From NCBI GenBank assembly GCA_029846755.1, contig JARWBI010000012.1, forward strand, positions 1-64,000: 64,000 bases of DNA, in the 5' to 3' direction. Numbering within the stretch: the stretch's first letter is position 1; every line of letters starts with the position of its first letter. The stretch comes from Falsirhodobacter flavus (GTDB taxonomy: Bacteria > Pseudomonadota > Alphaproteobacteria > Rhodobacterales > Rhodobacteraceae). A program made the position numbers and the translations under genes. Below the pieces are notes generated by a model that worked only from the letters and a program-made list of their open reading frames with translations, searched no databases and was not told the DNA's origin. Below are positions 16,082 through 25,153 of this stretch, one piece after another.

Positions 16082-17572
16082 ATGAACGAGATCACGAGCT
16101 TCCGCCCCAACTCCGGCCCCGCGCCCGAGGGCGATACCGATGCGCTGCCGCACAATATCGAAGCGGAACAGCAGCTTCTGGGCGCGATCCTGACCAATAA
16201 CGACGTCTATGACCGCGTCTCGTCGCTGTGCAAGGCCGACCATTTCTACGATCCGGTCCATGCCCGCATCTTCGAGGTGGCTTCGGCCCGCATCCAGAAG
16301 AACGCCCTTGCTTCGCCCGTGACGCTTAAGGCGTTTCTGGAGGACGACCCTGGGTTGCGCGAGCTCGGCGGCCCCGCCTACCTTGCCCGCTTGGCGGGCG
16401 CGGCGATCTCGGCCTTCGCGGCGCGCGATTATGCACAGATGATCTATGACCTTGCCGTGCGGCGCGAGTTGATCGCGCTGGGCCGCGACATTTCGGCCAA
16501 GGCAGCCAAAGTCGATGTCGCGTCCGAGCCGAAGGAACAGATCGTCGAGGCCGAACAGCGCCTTTACAAGCTGGGCGAACAAGGCGTTGCCGAACGCGGC
16601 TTCCAGTCCTTCCTGAAAGCCGTGACAGAGGCGGTGAACGTCGCGAACGCCGCCTATCAGCGCGACGGGGGCCTCGCCGGGATTTCGACCGGACTGGTGG
16701 ATCTGGACAAGAAGCTGGGCGGGCTGCATCCTTCCGATCTTCTGATCCTCGCGGGCCGTCCGTCGATGGGGAAAACCTCGCTGGCGACCAACATCGCGTT
16801 CAACGTGGCCAAGGCCTATAAGCGCGGCATCACCCATGACGGCACCGAAGGCGCTGTCGAAGGCGGCATCGTCGGATTCTTTTCGCTGGAGATGTCGGCC
16901 GAACAGCTTGCCGCGCGGATCCTGTCCGAAGCGTCGGAAGTGCCGTCCGAGCAGATTCGCCGCGGCGACATGACCGAAAGCGAGTTCCGCCGCTTCGTCG
17001 AGGCTGCGAAGGCGCTGGAGGCCTGCCCGCTTTATATCGACGACACGCCCGCCCTGCCGATTTCGCAGGTCGCCGCCCGCTGCCGCCGCCTGAAACGAAC
17101 GCATGGGCTGGATGTGCTAATGGTGGACTACCTGCAACTGCTCAAGGGGTCGTCCAAGGAATCCCGCGTGCAGGAGGTGTCCGAGATCACCCAAGGCCTC
17201 AAGGCCATCGCGAAAGAGCTGAACATCCCCGTCATCGCCCTGTCGCAGTTGTCGCGTCAGGTCGAATCGCGCGAGGATAAACGCCCGCAGCTGTCCGACC
17301 TTCGCGAATCCGGTTCGATCGAACAGGATGCCGACGTGGTGATGTTCGTGTACCGCGACGAATATTACAAAGAACGGGAGAAACCGGGCGACCACGATCT
17401 GGAGGCCATGGCCAAATGGCAACAGATCATGGAGCAGGTCCATGGCAAGGCAGAATGCATCATCGGCAAACAGCGCCACGGCCCGATCGGCACGGTGGAA
17501 CTTTCCTTCGAGGGCCGCTTCACGCGCTTCGGCAACCTCGTCAAACCGTGGCAGCAGGGGTCCGAGTTCTAG
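16082..17572 (+). CDS. dnaB: Replicative DNA helicase DnaB
   Basis: The hexameric 5'-3' helicase of the replication fork. The 496-residue protein has the N-terminal DnaB domain (about 20-125, LPHNIEAEQQLLGAIL), a linker, and the RecA-like C-terminal domain with Walker A GRPSMGKTS, Walker B in LMVDYLQLL, and the LRESGSIEQDADVV segment that carries the arginine finger region. No intein is present, although DnaB is a frequent intein host. GAGGAAG precedes the start at 16082. The stop codon shares a CTAG with the opposing gene. Confidence 0.97.
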   Translation: MNEITSFRPNSGPAPEGDTDALPHNIEAEQQLLGAILTNNDVYDRVSSLCKADHFYDPVHARIFEVASARIQKNALASPVTLKAFLEDDPGLRELGGPAYLARLAGAAISAFAARDYAQMIYDLAVRRELIALGRDISAKAAKVDVASEPKEQIVEAEQRLYKLGEQGVAERGFQSFLKAVTEAVNVANAAYQRDGGLAGISTGLVDLDKKLGGLHPSDLLILAGRPSMGKTSLATNIAFNVAKAYKRGITHDGTEGAVEGGIVGFFSLEMSAEQLAARILSEASEVPSEQIRRGDMTESEFRRFVEAAKALEACPLYIDDTPALPISQVAARCRRLKRTHGLDVLMVDYLQLLKGSSKESRVQEVSEITQGLKAIAKELNIPVIALSQLSRQVESREDKRPQLSDLRESGSIEQDADVVMFVYRDEYYKEREKPGDHDLEAMAKWQQIMEQVHGKAECIIGKQRHGPIGTVELSFEGRFTRFGNLVKPWQQGSEF

Positions 17573-18336
17573 GGACGCACCGGCCTCGCATTGGCGGCAC
17601 GGAAGGCATCCAGAACCTCGCCCTCGGCGTGGTTCTGCGCCAGCTTCATCAGCGAAAAGCGCACATGCGCCAGTTCTTGGTAATAGCCGAGGAAGGCGAG
17701 GTTCACCGCCGCCCCCGTCACCGCGCCGATGACCGGCACCGTCTGCGCGGCCAGCTTCTGCCCCATGACCAGCGCGAATTTCGGCGCGATCCGCGCGATC
17801 ATTGCATGTGCGCCCGCCCCGTTCAGCATGAAGCGCGCGGCCAGAAAGCCGGTGTTGACGCCATCATCCTCCTCCAGCGGCGAACCGCTGCCGAAGACGC
17901 GCAGGCATTCCAGCCGAACCGCTTCGTCATCGGGATCGAACCCGTGTTCTGCCGCAATCTTCTGGATGGCGGCGAAAAAGATCGACACGGTCGCCGGAAG
18001 TTCCAACACCGCCGATCCCAGCCCGCCGAAGCCCCCCGCCCCGCCGGACATCGCCACCGCGATCTTGTGCCCATGCTTGCCCGCGTCTGGCAGGACGCCG
18101 CTGCTGCGCACGCCCGACGCGGCCTTGTAGCATTGCTCCAACGCCGACCCGGTCACATCCTCGATCCGGTCGCGCATGCCCTGCGGCAGCTTCTCCAAAA
18201 GTCCCTCGGCCCGCCCGCCGGCCATGTTGACCGCCTTCATCAGCGGCCCGCCCGCCTTCCGCGCGCGTTTTGCCAACGCGGCGATCTCTGCCTCGGTCTG
18301 GGCGGAAAGCGGTGTGGGAACAAGCGTGTGGGTCAT
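17569..18336 (-). CDS. EcsC family protein
   Basis: A 255-residue protein of the EcsC family (PF12787). Glycine/alanine-rich amphipathic helices appear in GGAGGFGGLGSAVLELP and MGQKLAAQTVPVIGAVTG, with LEECLRVFG-like and NLAFLGYYQ segments. EcsC in Bacillus accompanies an ABC transporter, but no such partner is here and the molecular role is unknown; weak membrane association is likely. GGAGG precedes the ATG pair, and its spacing favours the second ATG at 18336. Its last codons meet dnaB in a shared CTAG. Confidence 0.82.
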   Translation of the reverse strand: MTHTLVPTPLSAQTEAEIAALAKRARKAGGPLMKAVNMAGGRAEGLLEKLPQGMRDRIEDVTGSALEQCYKAASGVRSSGVLPDAGKHGHKIAVAMSGGAGGFGGLGSAVLELPATVSIFFAAIQKIAAEHGFDPDDEAVRLECLRVFGSGSPLEEDDGVNTGFLAARFMLNGAGAHAMIARIAPKFALVMGQKLAAQTVPVIGAVTGAAVNLAFLGYYQELAHVRFSLMKLAQNHAEGEVLDAFRAANARPVRP

Positions 18337-18388
18337 CATCGGCCTCCGTTCCCATTGAAGGTAGGACCCCGCCGCCGATGCGACAAGG

Positions 18389-19339
18389 TCAGCGCACGCG
18401 GCGGACCTGACTGCGCCCGCCATGCTTGCTGGCATAAAGCGCCTGATCGGCGTCGTTCAGCATGATTTCCGGATCGGGCCGGTCATAGAGCGCCGAACTC
18501 GTGACGCCGATGCTGATGGAGATGCGGCAGATCCGCCCGTCCACGTCGATCGGCTCGTTCATGCGGGCGACGATGCGCCGCGCGATGCCTTCGGGCAGGT
18601 CGCATTCGCCCAGCCCCGGCAGGACCACGACGAATTCGTCCCCCCCGATCCGCGTGACGGTATCGCCGCGGCGGGTTTCCTCGCTCAGGATGCGGGCCAC
18701 ACGGCGCAAGACCTCATCGCCCGTCGCATGGCCATACATGTCGTTGACCTGTTTGAAGAAATCGAGGTCCATATGCAGCAGGCTGAACGGCTGGTCCGCT
18801 GCGATCAGCCCCGACAGCGCCGCATCCAGCCCGCGCCGGTTCCGCAGCCCCGTCAGCGTATCGGTCAGCGCCTGCTCCTCTGCCTCGGACTTGGCGCCCT
18901 GAAGCCGCAGGTTCAGCTGGCCCAGCTCTTCCATGACCGCGCTTTTCGCCTCGACGACGTAAAGCATCTCCATCGTCAGGTCGGTCGCGGCGAAATCGGA
19001 ATCGGTCAGCCCGTAATGGCGGATCGCTTCCAACAGCCCTATCCCGAAGGACAGATTCAGGATCAGCCCGCCGCACATCGGCATCGCCGCCCCGCGCAGG
19101 GTCACGGGCGATCCGGCGACGCCAAGGTGCAGCCTTTGCCCGTGCGGAAGCGCGGCCATCGTCCCGATCCCGCCCGGGCGTCGCACCGCGAACAGATCGA
19201 AGAACCGCCGCCCCTCGGGGTGTTCGGGAAACAATTTCGCCAATGTCGGCCCTGCATGCAGCACCTGCCCGTCATGCGACACCGCCAGGTGCATCGGCAT
19301 CAGCAGATCCAGCGCCTCGCCCGGAAAATCGAACCGCAT
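18389..19339 (-). CDS. Diguanylate cyclase with HNOBA-like sensor domain
   Basis: Makes cyclic di-GMP. The 316-residue protein has an N-terminal domain (about 1-125) resembling the H-NOX-associated HNOBA domain (FDFPGEAL, then VTLRGAAMPMCGG and HYGLTDSDFAATDLT). A coiled-coil signalling helix (about 128-155) and a full GGDEF domain follow. The active-site GGDEF is intact and the inhibitory site RRGD sits exactly five residues before it, so product inhibition is expected. It starts at a TGATG junction with the H-NOX-like gene upstream. This pairing is conserved in Rhodobacterales and implies that the small partner controls cyclase activity. Confidence 0.92.
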   Translation of the reverse strand: MRFDFPGEALDLLMPMHLAVSHDGQVLHAGPTLAKLFPEHPEGRRFFDLFAVRRPGGIGTMAALPHGQRLHLGVAGSPVTLRGAAMPMCGGLILNLSFGIGLLEAIRHYGLTDSDFAATDLTMEMLYVVEAKSAVMEELGQLNLRLQGAKSEAEEQALTDTLTGLRNRRGLDAALSGLIAADQPFSLLHMDLDFFKQVNDMYGHATGDEVLRRVARILSEETRRGDTVTRIGGDEFVVVLPGLGECDLPEGIARRIVARMNEPIDVDGRICRISISIGVTSSALYDRPDPEIMLNDADQALYASKHGGRSQVRRVR

Positions 19340-19920
19340 CACACCCTCGCCGCCAGTTCGAACGGGCGACCGGCGAAAAGCTGCACCTCGACCAGCCGGA
19401 CGGAAACCGTCTCGCCCTCCGGCGCCGTCCCCATATGTTCAAGGAAAGCCAGCGTGCCGTAATCGTCCGCCATCGCGCGCAGAAGACCCACGACCAGATG
19501 CCCCACCCCGTCCAGCGACCAGCGGCAGGACAGCAGATACCCATCCTCCCCCTCGCGCAGTGTCAGCATCGGCACATCCGCCCCGGGCAGCGCAAGGCGG
19601 CAGCGGTCCGGAAAATCCTCCAGCGAGTTCAGGAAATCGCGGAAGGTCACGCCGCCGAACCGCAACAGACGCCTCACCGGCTCCAGCGCGGGATTGGCGA
19701 TGAGGTGGGTCCCCAGATCCTCCAGCACAGCCTCGCGCGGGCGGGACAGCCGGACCGAGGCCGCACGCAGCACCGCATCGGTGACCGAAGGGTCATAGCG
19801 CAGCATCGCCTCGAAATCCTCGAACCCGAGGCCTGCATCCTGCGCCACCTGCCGCCACAAATCCGCACCGTATGTATCGCGCAGGAAACATTGGATTGCC
19901 CTGTTGAACAGACCGTGCAT
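19339..19920 (-). CDS. H-NOX-like (heme NO-binding domain) protein lacking the proximal histidine
   Basis: A 193-residue HNOB-family protein, recognised by the opening MHGLFNRAIQCFLRDTYG and by RLLRFGGVTFRDFLNSL at about residues 84-100. In canonical H-NOX proteins a histidine near residue 102 ligates heme. Aligning LEDFPDRCRLALP with the usual L-D-E-L-H-x-R pattern puts Pro104 at that site. The heme-propionate motif YxSxR is also altered: S131 and R133 remain but Leu129 replaces tyrosine. It is translationally coupled to the diguanylate cyclase, so it probably regulates that enzyme. Whether it still senses NO through heme is doubtful or must use another ligand. GAGGGG precedes the start. Confidence 0.88.
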   Translation of the reverse strand: MHGLFNRAIQCFLRDTYGADLWRQVAQDAGLGFEDFEAMLRYDPSVTDAVLRAASVRLSRPREAVLEDLGTHLIANPALEPVRRLLRFGGVTFRDFLNSLEDFPDRCRLALPGADVPMLTLREGEDGYLLSCRWSLDGVGHLVVGLLRAMADDYGTLAFLEHMGTAPEGETVSVRLVEVQLFAGRPFELAARV

Positions 19921-19978
19921 CACCTTCACCCCTCGCACCAACTGGCCAAAGGTTAGGTCTGCGCCGGTTAAAATAGTT

Positions 19979-21637
19979 TCAACGCTGGATCGACACGCTT
20001 CCCCCCGGCAGTTCCAGCCTGTTCTGCGCCACCGGAACGAAGCGCAGACCGTCGCGCAGGATCGCACCGACCACTTCGGCGGCCCCTCGATCCTGCGTCC
20101 CGACGGGCGATGCGATGCGCGACTGCACCTTGCCATCCACCAACGCGAATCCCTCGAATGCGGCGAATTGCCCGTGGCCGGGATCATAGGCGATCAGCGC
20201 CTGTGGGGCGTCTTCGTCCGGCCAGAAGGGACCGATCACCATGACGCAGGCCGTGGCGCAACCACTACGCAGGCTGTCCAGCTGCCACTGGTCCAGCCCG
20301 ACAAGGAAACGGTCGCGCAGTGCCGCCTCGGTTTCCGGGCGCACGGGGAGCACCGCCGCCACATCCGCCGCTGTCGCCCGGCGCGGCACCTCGCGTGCGG
20401 CGCGCAGGCGGCGGGCAAGCTCCTCCTGCCCCGGCGCTGCGGCCAGCTCGTTCAGACGGTCCAGCGCACGATCCCCCGCGCGCCCCCAATCCACCATCGC
20501 CGCGGGATCCGCCTCGCCCCGTCCCGCGACGATCCGGTCGAACTGGCTGGCCGAGGAGATGCGCTGCGCATCCAGCACCGGCGTCTGCCAGATCGCCGCC
20601 ACCGCGATCAGCAGCAGCGCCAGCGCAATGTTCGCCTGCCGCAGATGCGCCCGCCAGCCGGGACGAACCACCGCCAGCAGATATGCCGCGCCATAGGCCA
20701 GCGCCATCCCCGCCCCCACCGCCGCGAACAGGCGCGGCGGGGTCCAGCCATATTCCGACACCCGCAACCAGACCGACCACGCCGCCAGTGCTGCCGGAAC
20801 CGGCAGGATCCCCGCCAGCGCCCGCGCGGCCCAGGCCATCGCGCCCTGCACCGAATCCTCGTCCCGCCGTTCCACCGCCGCCGTCACCAGCGTCGCCGCC
20901 GCCACGCACATCCACAGCAGCGTTCCCGCGACAGACAGCGATCCGAACACATCCGCCGCCCCCCGGAACGGCAGCGCGATCAGAAACACCGCCATCACCG
21001 CCAGCACTACCGGCAGCAAGACACGCAAAAGGCGAAGCACGATGAAGGGCGAGACGACCTCGGACAGCTCGTTCGCGACCGCGATGGCAAGGCCCAGCGC
21101 CAGCCCGGTGATGATCCAGGGGGCGGCATCGGTGTCGATCACCCGTTCCACCCAGCCGATCCCGACGATGTTCAAAAGCGCATCCGACAGATAGATCAGC
21201 CCCCAGACCAGCCCGACGAACAGCCACGCCCCGACATAGCGCATGACGATTCCCCAAGCGGCCGCGAACAGCGCCGGATAGTCGCGCACCGACCCCGCGA
21301 TCCAGAAGGGCAGCGGGATCAGCACCGTCACGAAGAACGCAAGCGAGGCGTGGCTGCTGTCGAACAGCCCCTCCAGATCGGTGAACCGCATCCCCGCCAG
21401 CACCAGAAGCCCGGCGGACACGGCTGCGATCAGAACCGCCCCCGCCCCCGCGCGCCGGAACGGCAGCGGCCCCCACATGCCCAGAAGCGCCGTGGCAAGG
21501 CTGGATGCGAACGCCGCCAATGCCAGCGCCGCCAGCGGGGGCAGCACCTCCAGCGCCTCGTAAAGCCCATACAGGCTCAGCCCCGCCAACGCCCCGACAA
21601 GGGCCATCGCCCCGCGCATTCCGATCGTCCGGTCCAT
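19979..21637 (-). CDS. DUF4153 multi-pass membrane protein
   Basis: A 552-residue inner-membrane protein with about twelve hydrophobic segments between residues 5 and 375, followed by a soluble C-terminal part of about 170 residues. The pattern fits DUF4153, whose function is unknown. The C-terminal region has a FDRIVAGRG segment, typical of periplasmic or cytosolic tails in this family. GGAGG lies six bases before the ATG at 21637. It runs opposite to the small membrane protein gene and gatCA, with 70 bases between starts, and ends 58 bases upstream of the H-NOX-like gene. No transport signature is visible. Confidence 0.82.
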   Translation of the reverse strand: MDRTIGMRGAMALVGALAGLSLYGLYEALEVLPPLAALALAAFASSLATALLGMWGPLPFRRAGAGAVLIAAVSAGLLVLAGMRFTDLEGLFDSSHASLAFFVTVLIPLPFWIAGSVRDYPALFAAAWGIVMRYVGAWLFVGLVWGLIYLSDALLNIVGIGWVERVIDTDAAPWIITGLALGLAIAVANELSEVVSPFIVLRLLRVLLPVVLAVMAVFLIALPFRGAADVFGSLSVAGTLLWMCVAAATLVTAAVERRDEDSVQGAMAWAARALAGILPVPAALAAWSVWLRVSEYGWTPPRLFAAVGAGMALAYGAAYLLAVVRPGWRAHLRQANIALALLLIAVAAIWQTPVLDAQRISSASQFDRIVAGRGEADPAAMVDWGRAGDRALDRLNELAAAPGQEELARRLRAAREVPRRATAADVAAVLPVRPETEAALRDRFLVGLDQWQLDSLRSGCATACVMVIGPFWPDEDAPQALIAYDPGHGQFAAFEGFALVDGKVQSRIASPVGTQDRGAAEVVGAILRDGLRFVPVAQNRLELPGGSVSIQR

Positions 21638-21707
21638 CCGTTCCTCCGTCTTGCGTCCAGCGATGACACCACTTGATCCCAAAGCGCAAGGCGGCAAGGA
21701 TGGCGGG

Positions 21708-21974
21708 ATGGACCTGCTGATCTCGCAACTGACCGACCCGTTCCGCATCGGCCTTCTGGTGGCGCTGGTGCTGACCACGCTGCGCAATGCCGCCATTTCC
21801 GGCGTGATCGTGCCGCTGCTGGCGGGGATCGTCTTCGTGGCCGTCATCATCCCCGTCACGATGGAGGGTGGGGCCGATCCCATCCGCATCGCCGTCGGCC
21901 TGGCGTCGAATGCGATCATCCTTGCCGTGGTGCTTGGGCTGCGCGCGCTTGCCCTGCGGCTGCGCGCGCGTTAA
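21708..21974 (+). CDS. Small membrane protein, function unknown
   Basis: An 88-residue protein with two to three membrane segments (about 14-32, 33-50 and 62-82) and little else. I do not recognise the family. AAGGA seven bases upstream supports ATG 21708 over ATG 21651. It lies 33 bases upstream of gatC and may be cotranscribed, but a role in tRNA amidation is unlikely. Confidence 0.65.
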   Translation: MDLLISQLTDPFRIGLLVALVLTTLRNAAISGVIVPLLAGIVFVAVIIPVTMEGGADPIRIAVGLASNAIILAVVLGLRALALRLRAR

Positions 21975-22007
21975 ACCCCGCCCCGGACCAATACCCCGGA
22001 GCTTTCC

Positions 22008-22295
22008 ATGTCGATCGACACCGAGACCGCCCGCAAGGTCGCGCATCTGGCGCGTATCCGAGTCGAGGAGGCCGATCTGCCCGCGCTGGCAGGCGAACTC
22101 AGCAACATCCTGACCTTCATGGAACAGCTGAACGAGGTGGACGTCTCGGAGGTCGAACCCATGACCTCGGTGACGCCCATGCGGTTGAAACGCCGCGCGG
22201 ATGTCGTGACCGACGGGGACATGCAGGACAAGGTCCTGTCGAACGCGCCCGATGCGCGCGAAGGTTTCTTTGCCGTGCCGAAGGTGGTGGAATGA
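22008..22295 (+). CDS. gatC: Aspartyl/glutamyl-tRNA(Asn/Gln) amidotransferase subunit C
   Basis: The 95-residue small subunit that stabilises the GatA-GatB interface. The family opening [10 protein letters not shown], the central [22 protein letters not shown] and the late [19 protein letters not shown] are all present. It overlaps gatA by 4 bases. Indirect tRNA amidation is the usual route to Gln-tRNA, and often Asn-tRNA, in alphaproteobacteria. gatB is not in this window. Confidence 0.95.
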   Translation: MSIDTETARKVAHLARIRVEEADLPALAGELSNILTFMEQLNEVDVSEVEPMTSVTPMRLKRRADVVTDGDMQDKVLSNAPDAREGFFAVPKVVE

Positions 22296-23758
22296 CCAGC
22301 AATACCCTAACCATCGAAGCCGCCCGCAACGCCCTGCGCAAACGCGAGATCACGGCGGTCGAACTGACCGAGGCCTGCCTTGCGGCTGCGGGGGCTTCGG
22401 CCAAGCTGAACGCCTTCGTCCACCACACGCCCGATCTGGCGCTGGAGATGGCGAAGGCCGCCGATGCGCGGCTGGCATCCGGCGATGCGCCGTCGATGTG
22501 CGGCATCCCGCTCGGGATCAAGGATCTGTTCTGCACGCGCGGCGTTCCCTCGCAGGCGGCGTCGAACATCCTGTCGGGCTTTACGCCGGAATACGAATCC
22601 ACCGTGACGACCAAGCTGTTCGCCGATGGCGCGGTGATGCTGGGCAAGCTGAACATGGACGAATTCGCCATGGGCTCGTCCAACGAAAATTCGGCCTATG
22701 GCCCCGCGATCAACCCCTGGCGCGACGGGCTGACCCCCGGCGGATCGTCGGGCGGATCGGCGGCTGCGGTTGCAGCGGACCTGTGCATCGCGGCGACCGG
22801 CACCGACACGGGCGGATCCATCCGCCAGCCCGCCGCCTTCACCGGCACGGTCGGGATCAAGCCGACCTATGGCCGTGTGTCGCGTTGGGGCGTCGTCGCC
22901 TATGCCTCGTCGTTGGATCAGGCTGGCCCGATGACCAAATCGGTGCGCGATGCGGCGATCATGCTGGGCGCGATGGCCGGGCATGACGCCAAGGATTCGA
23001 CATCCGCCGATATCGCCGTGCCGGATTTCGAAGCCGCGCTGACCGGCGACATCCGCGGCAAGAAGATCGGCATTCCGCGCGAATACCGCATGGACGGCAT
23101 GTCGGACGAGATCGACGTGTTGTGGCGCCGCGGGGCCGAGATGCTGCGTGATGCCGGGGCGACGATCGTCGACATCTCGCTTCCCCACACGAAATACGCC
23201 CTGCCCGCCTATTATGTCATTGCCCCGGCCGAGGCATCCTCGAACCTCGCCCGCTATGACGGCGTGCGATATGGGATGCGGGCGACGCTGGACGCGGGCG
23301 ACGGCATCACCGACATGTATGAAAAGACCCGCGCCAAGGGCTTCGGCAAGGAAGTCCAGCGCCGCGTCATGGTCGGGGCCTATGTGCTGTCGGCGGGCTT
23401 CTACGACGCCTATTACAACCGCGCCCGCAAGGTCCGCGCCCTTATCAAGCGGGACTTCGAGAATGCGTTCGCGGATGGCGTGGATGCGATCCTCGCCCCC
23501 GCCACCCCCACCCCGGCGTTCGAGATCGGCAAGAAATCGGGCAACCCGGTCGAGGCCTATCTGAACGACGTCTTCACCGTCACGCTGAACCTTGCGGGGC
23601 TTCCCGGCGTTTCGGTGCCGGTGGGTCTGTCGGCTTCGGGCCTGCCGCTTGGCCTGCAACTGATCGGCCAGCCGTGGCAGGAGGCGGAGCTTCTCAATCA
23701 CGCCTATGTGCTGGAGAAATCGGCGGGGTTTGTGGCAAAACCCGCCAAATGGTGGTAA
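22292..23758 (+). CDS. gatA: Aspartyl/glutamyl-tRNA(Asn/Gln) amidotransferase subunit A
   Basis: The glutaminase subunit that releases ammonia for conversion of Glu-tRNA(Gln) to Gln-tRNA(Gln). The 488-residue protein has the amidase-signature triad: Lys77 (GIKDLF), the cis-serine Ser152 (GGSSGGS) and the nucleophile Ser176 ([10 protein letters not shown]). The length is normal and the gene is intact. It is directly coupled to gatC by an ATGA overlap. Confidence 0.96.
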   Translation: MTSNTLTIEAARNALRKREITAVELTEACLAAAGASAKLNAFVHHTPDLALEMAKAADARLASGDAPSMCGIPLGIKDLFCTRGVPSQAASNILSGFTPEYESTVTTKLFADGAVMLGKLNMDEFAMGSSNENSAYGPAINPWRDGLTPGGSSGGSAAAVAADLCIAATGTDTGGSIRQPAAFTGTVGIKPTYGRVSRWGVVAYASSLDQAGPMTKSVRDAAIMLGAMAGHDAKDSTSADIAVPDFEAALTGDIRGKKIGIPREYRMDGMSDEIDVLWRRGAEMLRDAGATIVDISLPHTKYALPAYYVIAPAEASSNLARYDGVRYGMRATLDAGDGITDMYEKTRAKGFGKEVQRRVMVGAYVLSAGFYDAYYNRARKVRALIKRDFENAFADGVDAILAPATPTPAFEIGKKSGNPVEAYLNDVFTVTLNLAGLPGVSVPVGLSASGLPLGLQLIGQPWQEAELLNHAYVLEKSAGFVAKPAKWW

Positions 23759-23791
23759 GCGCCCAAATCGGGATTTGAGTCGGAAGCACAG

Positions 23792-24517
23792 ATGTCTGCA
23801 CGCGTTTCTTTCGTGATCGTCGCCCTCGGGCTTGCGGCCTGCGCGCCGCAGGTGCCCAACAGCGGCGCAAGCTATCAGGATTACATGCGCAATGCGCAGC
23901 TGAACGGGTCGGCCCCGATGACCCAGCCTGCCCAGACCTACGGTCAGGCACCGGCGCAGGGTTTCTCGACCGAAGGCGCGCTTGCGGCGATCAACGCGGC
24001 AGAGGGCGGGAACGCGGTTCCCGTCTCCGGAACCGGGTATAACGATGCGAATGCGCTGCGTCCGCGCGGCGATGCCCCGTCCAACATCCGGGTCGAGAAT
24101 GGCGAGATGGCGGCCATCGCCGGTCACACCGCCATTTCGAACGAGAACAACTTCGACGCGGTGTCCGCCGAACGCTCCATCGCCGAGGATGCCGCCGCCA
24201 TCGCGCAGAACCGTGCGCAGTATCAGCAGATCCAGCCGACAGCGATCCCGCAGCGCCCCGATTCGTCGGGTGGGTCGGCCATTGTCCAGTTCGCGCTTCA
24301 GACCAGCCACCCGGTCGGCACGCAGATGTATGGCCGCTCGGCCATCCGGCTGACAAACACGGCCAATGCCTGTGCGAAATACCCCTCGGCGGATCAGGCG
24401 CAGATCGCCTTCCTCGAAGCGGGCGGTCCGGATCGCGATCGCCGCGGGCTCGACCCGGATGGCGACGGTTATGCCTGCGGCTGGGATCCGTCCCCGTTCC
24501 GCGCGGCCCTGCGCTGA
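23792..24517 (+). CDS. Lipoprotein with C-terminal excalibur-like calcium motif
   Basis: A 241-residue outer-membrane or periplasmic lipoprotein: signal peptide with lipobox LAAC, lipidated Cys17. About 150 low-complexity residues rich in Ala, Gln and Asn follow. The C-terminal 50 residues have a cysteine pair and the loop DPDGDGYACGWDPSPFR, which matches the excalibur-type DxDxDG calcium-binding motif. Function unknown; surface anchoring is plausible. It starts 33 bases after gatA, and its stop lies immediately before the amidase coding region. Confidence 0.8.
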   Translation: MSARVSFVIVALGLAACAPQVPNSGASYQDYMRNAQLNGSAPMTQPAQTYGQAPAQGFSTEGALAAINAAEGGNAVPVSGTGYNDANALRPRGDAPSNIRVENGEMAAIAGHTAISNENNFDAVSAERSIAEDAAAIAQNRAQYQQIQPTAIPQRPDSSGGSAIVQFALQTSHPVGTQMYGRSAIRLTNTANACAKYPSADQAQIAFLEAGGPDRDRRGLDPDGDGYACGWDPSPFRAALR

Positions 24518-24555
24518 ACCTCTCACCCAATCACGGCCCGCGCCGGGATGGCGCG

Positions 24556-25143
24556 GTGCCGGAACTGGTCGTCCTGCATTACACCGCCATGGCCAGTTTC
24601 GAATCGGCCCGCGACCGCCTGTGCGATCCGGTGGCCGAAGTGTCCTGCCACTGGCTGATCGCCGAGGATGGGCGGGTGCTGCAACTGGTGGACGAAGCCC
24701 TGCGCGCATGGCACGCGGGCGCTGGCGAATGGGCGGGGCGTGGCGACGTCAATTCCCGCTCCATCGGGATCGAACTTGCCAATGACGGCACCTCCCCCTT
24801 CCCCGAGCCACAGATGCGCGCGCTGGAGGCATTGCTGCGCGGAATCATGGACCGCTGGTCCATCCCGCCCGCCGGTGTGATAGGCCATTCCGACATGGCA
24901 CCGGATCGCAAATCCGACCCCGGTCCGCGCTTCGACTGGCGGCGGCTCGCACGTCAGGGGCTGGCGGTCTGGCCCTCCCCCGCTGCGCTGGGCGACTTCG
25001 ACGCGGACCTTCGCGCCTTCGGCTACCCCTCCGCTGCGCTGGACGCATTCCGGCTACGCTTCCGCCCTTGGGCGCGCGGCCCCCTGGACGACACCGACCG
25101 CGCCCTTGCGGCGGGCCTTGACGCGGCGGCCCGCACCGCATAA
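24556..25143 (+). CDS. N-acetylmuramoyl-L-alanine amidase (amidase_2 type)
   Basis: Cleaves the bond between muramic acid and the stem peptide, probably in muropeptide recycling. The roughly 195-residue protein has the PGRP/amidase_2 zinc ligands in VVLHYTAM, in RAWHAG and in GHSDMAPDRKSDPGP, as in AmiD and AmpD. There is no signal peptide, which favours a cytoplasmic AmpD-like role. The start is uncertain. GTG 24556 is given, but homology (SPNHGPRRDGA, a usual N-terminal segment) extends in frame to a CTG at 24514 that overlaps the preceding stop as CTGA. No ATG start exists upstream. Confidence 0.88.
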   Translation: MPELVVLHYTAMASFESARDRLCDPVAEVSCHWLIAEDGRVLQLVDEALRAWHAGAGEWAGRGDVNSRSIGIELANDGTSPFPEPQMRALEALLRGIMDRWSIPPAGVIGHSDMAPDRKSDPGPRFDWRRLARQGLAVWPSPAALGDFDADLRAFGYPSAALDAFRLRFRPWARGPLDDTDRALAAGLDAAARTA

Positions 25144-25153
25144 CCCCCGCGAT

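Noticed and set aside
19904-21676. A 590-codon plus-strand frame opposite the DUF4153 gene
   Set aside because: Translation is Arg/Pro/Gln-rich without domains; the opposite strand has a good ribosome binding site and a coherent membrane protein.
22307-24709. An 800-codon open frame on the minus strand across gatA, the lipoprotein and the amidase
   Set aside because: It spans three well-supported plus-strand genes and their junctions and is rich in Arg/Gly, typical of antisense shadow frames in high-GC DNA.
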